From Pedobacter sp. PF22-3 (GTDB lineage Bacteria; Bacteroidota; Bacteroidia; Sphingobacteriales; Sphingobacteriaceae), in contig NZ_JAPIVP010000021.1 of NCBI RefSeq assembly GCF_026239555.1, forward strand, positions 1 through 64,000: a stretch of DNA of 64,000 nt, given 5' to 3'. Positions within the stretch are counted from its first letter, which is position 1. Every line of letters starts with the position of its first letter. Positions 62,601 through 64,000 of this stretch are shown here, piece after piece. The notes below the pieces were generated by a model. It saw only the letters and a list, made by a program, of their open reading frames with translations, did no database searches and was not told where the DNA came from. A program made the position numbers and the translations under genes.

Positions 62601-63316
62601 TTTATTGTTGCTGTAGAGCCTACCACGTCAGATTTTTTCAGCGTCTGGTAACCTGTCACCACCATTTCTTCCATTTCTTTAGCAGCCATGGAAAGCGTTA
62701 CGTCTACCACAGATCGGTTGTTTACAGCTACCTGTTTACTTTCCATACCAATAAATGAGAAGGTCAAAGTGGCTGGTTCCTGACTGATTACATCAATCCT
62801 ATACCTACCTTCCTTATCCGTAGCGGTTTTTACATTTAGTTCTTTTGATAATACGGTTACGCCAGGAAGCGATCGATTATCGGTATCTGTTACCCTACCT
62901 GTAACTAAGCGGTATTTACCGGCTGGTATGGATGCTGGCGCCCCCATTTGTTGAATGGGTTTGGATTTAACCACAATCGTTTTATTCTTAACAGAATAAC
63001 TTAACGGCTGATCTCTAAAACACGCAGCCAATGTACTCTCCAACGATGCGTTTTTTACATTTATGGTTACCGGCGTGCTTTCGCCAATATGGCTGGAAGT
63101 GTATACGAAATCGTACCCTGTCTGTTTTCTGATCTCTTTAAAAACATCTACAATTTTTGCATTACTTTTTGATAGGGTAACCGTTTGTGCTTTACTGCTA
63201 CCTAACTGAAAGGCGAAAATGGCAAACAAAAGTATGGCTACCTTTGCTATAAAGCCCATATTTTGCCCAGAACGATTTGCGCAAGGCTTATCGTCCATTG
63301 AAATGGATTTTTTCAT
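59699..63316 (-). CDS. SusC/RagA-family TonB-dependent transporter with STN domain
   Basis: The 1205-residue outer-membrane transporter has a signal peptide (AILLFAIFAFQLGSSKAQ). An STN domain (about 46-117) is the part that contacts a FecR anti-sigma factor. A carboxypeptidase-regulatory-like domain (about 137-211) is followed by a plug with ALQGKIAGLVVTNTSG and IENVTVLKDASATAIYG. The barrel ends TRTFTFNLNLSL. It follows fecR, so ligand uptake probably signals through FecR to an extracytoplasmic sigma factor. Confidence 0.95.
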   Translation of the reverse strand: MKKSISMDDKPCANRSGQNMGFIAKVAILLFAIFAFQLGSSKAQTVTLSKSNAKIVDVFKEIRKQTGYDFVYTSSHIGESTPVTINVKNASLESTLAACFRDQPLSYSVKNKTIVVKSKPIQQMGAPASIPAGKYRLVTGRVTDTDNRSLPGVTVLSKELNVKTATDKEGRYRIDVISQEPATLTFSFIGMESKQVAVNNRSVVDVTLSMAAKEMEEMVVTGYQTLKKSDVVGSTATINAKDLYLNGVNTIEQALQGKIAGLVVTNTSGLTGTKQTVRVRGTSTLSGSQEPIWVVDGVIQEEPLPFKAQSLNVNGEINSDNIDYIRNFVGNSIRWLNPMDIENVTVLKDASATAIYGIRAGNGVIVITTKKGRVGPPVISYSTNFSTTEKVTADKLNLMNSKERVAVSREIFTNGLTATYVNSTVGYAGALNDYLFKKSISADEFNARVNDLETVNTDWFDLLYRVPFSHGHNVSISGGSPNTRYYSSFGYNNSSGTARGNDAKGITGKISVNAQLSSKITIDASLSASRNQVNAFYQVDPYGYAKGTNRAIRATNPDGSLVYYPNASGFAYNILNESSQTGNSNKVLTVNTFINANYKIINGLNFQSLFSYSSSSTVGESYATEQSEYVARAYRNYNYGAFKPTDAGYKQSKLPVGGEYNIDQGTSNVWNWRNSLSYSKVFNQKHVVNFMFGHELSSTKYLGYTNTTLGYLRDRGKSFATLPTSFSVGTITTISDFPTKFSPRVTDRLVNTMGLYLTSSYTFDSRYVVNASIRNDRSNRFGQFTGEKFNPVWAGGLKWNVANEKWFKKSYWLSDLSVSGTFGYQRNIAANVSPDLIIKTPTGATSSGTDTYTGESLLTISSLPYGDLRWEQNSSMNLGLNFSIFNNKVSGSFEYYNKRGRELITSLSVPLEYGVTNTLVNGGAINNKGYEVAASFVPVRTKNFSWNVTLNTSKNINSVVKVSPQLVSWRTAVTGSLTALGRPVSALYAFKNTGIDPTNGYPTFDLSVNPNADPKDPTSYMEYVGKLDPDFISGLGMNFRYKMLTISSSFYLQVGGKKFLSPLYTLVNNLPTEYQNLSRQLLDRWSISNPNGSVPRLPDSSVPSVTLPGRTSSSGGVSPTPFEMYNYSTARVVSATALRCNNINLSYTLPASIVQRLKTKNINIGAGVSNVFAINSKDFNGLDAEVATGQQPRTRTFTFNLNLSL

Positions 63317-63473
63317 ACATTTGAATTGAATACCAGATGCGGGCGCATTGGTACCCTGGTTAGTTTGGTTGTTTGGTTTAGTTGAAAATCATTCTTCATT
63401 TACCGCTCCAGATTTACTGCCGGGGGTGCTTCATCTCACCTCCGGTCCTTTTTAGAACGTGTTTGTGTAAAAT

Positions 63474-64000
63474 TTATGGCATTACGGTTACCCTCCTTCC
63501 TTCAATTTTGAAATGTACTCCACCGGTTTCTTCAAGCGATGAAAGCACATCATGCAAGGGTTTATTTCTGGAGAAGGCCCCACCGAAACTTTCTTTGGTA
63601 ACCGGCCCGCTGTAAACTACTTCTACATTATACCACCTGGCAATATCCTGCATAATCCGTTCTATCCCCTCATTGGTAAACTGAAAATTTCCGTTCTTCC
63701 AGGCAATGGCCTCTTCTACATCAACTTTATTTACATTGATAAGTCCATTAACAACTGTTGCCTGCTCGCCGGGAACTAACTTTCTGGTATTATTCCCATC
63801 AGCAACCCTTACGCTGCCCTCAAGTAATGTTGTTTTAAGTGCTGGTTCACTGTTGTAAGCCCTTACATTAAAATGGGTACCCAGTACCTCGATAGATTTA
63901 TTGTTAACAGTAATGATAAATGGCTTCCGTTGTTTAACACCATGCACAGATGTGTTTACTTTTGCTACCTCAAAGTAAGCCTCGCCCTGTAGTTTCAAAC
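63474..64000 (-). CDS. FecR family anti-sigma factor, 3' part only
   Basis: The C-terminal ~175 residues are visible; the 5' end lies beyond the window. The FecR domain shows LQGEAYFEVAK, FNVRAYN and TTLLEGSVRV. The C-terminal DUF4974 domain has RIMQDIARWYNVEVVY and DVLSSLEETGGVHFKIEG. It sits 157 bp upstream of susC. The partner FecI-type sigma factor gene should lie further upstream, outside the window. Confidence 0.93.
   Translation of the reverse strand, partial: LKLQGEAYFEVAKVNTSVHGVKQRKPFIITVNNKSIEVLGTHFNVRAYNSEPALKTTLLEGSVRVADGNNTRKLVPGEQATVVNGLINVNKVDVEEAIAWKNGNFQFTNEGIERIMQDIARWYNVEVVYSGPVTKESFGGAFSRNKPLHDVLSSLEETGGVHFKIEGRRVTVMP

Noticed and set aside
1..64000. CRISPR array, tRNA/rRNA genes, insertion sequences, prophage
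   Set aside because: No regularly spaced identical repeats, cloverleaf-like genes, transposase or integrase frames, or phage structural genes beyond the T6SS components were seen by eye.

Overview
The window looks like chromosomal DNA from a member of the Bacteroidota, most likely the family Sphingobacteriaceae (Pedobacter or a close relative). The evidence is the low-GC sequence, a SusC/SusD pair under a FecR anti-sigma factor, a type IX sorting domain paired with a PorP/SprF protein, LytTR/LytS-type signalling, PycTM and DUF5117 families, a Bacteroidota-type TAnnTTTG promoter before rpmH, and many short palindromic repeats between genes. No rRNA, tRNA, CRISPR array, transposase or integrase was seen.

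Layout. 0.4-9.8 kb is housekeeping: smpB, pcm, a DUF423 gene coupled to priA, two envelope genes, tsaB and the rpmH-rnpA-yidD cluster. 10.3-13.2 kb is a four-gene LiaF-like/DUF4288/LytS/LytTR signalling operon. 13.3-16.3 kb holds a ChaN-like protein, mscL and rpoN. 16.7-21.3 kb holds a PorP/SprF protein and a large IgGFc-binding/PKD surface protein with a type IX (type B) C-terminus. 21.5-27.9 kb is mixed: tatA, an HD hydrolase, a TetR-AarF pair, a secreted protein, a decayed gene, a single-domain response regulator and a GIN-domain protein.

28.0-35.9 kb is a type VI secretion (Bacteroidota subtype) cargo island read entirely from the minus strand. It has two Hcp paralogues, a lysozyme-like protein, a lipoprotein, VgrG, and a PAAR-like/Hint/GH-E nuclease toxin. 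These are followed by two related TPR proteins (probable immunity), a terminator, a startless toxin-tail remnant and an orphan immunity-like gene. No sheath, baseplate or ClpV genes are present, so the apparatus must be encoded elsewhere.

36.2-48.4 kb carries a GAF protein, a very large metallophosphoesterase/kinase-like/BamA-like fusion, an SdiA-regulated-type lipoprotein, ppk1 coupled to an HD-PycTM membrane protein, and a repeat lipoprotein.

49.0-64.0 kb is one minus-strand operon. It runs from FecR (cut by the window edge) through SusC, SusD, a lipoprotein, an intact DUF5117 zinc protease, a DUF5117 paralogue that has lost every zinc ligand, and a thioredoxin-like protein, to an S9 peptidase and a terminator. 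It reads as a protein/peptide capture and digestion locus controlled by a cell-surface sigma/anti-sigma switch. Start codons were moved from the longest ORF wherever that ORF began at an unlikely TTG/GTG; function calls are by eye, from motifs.
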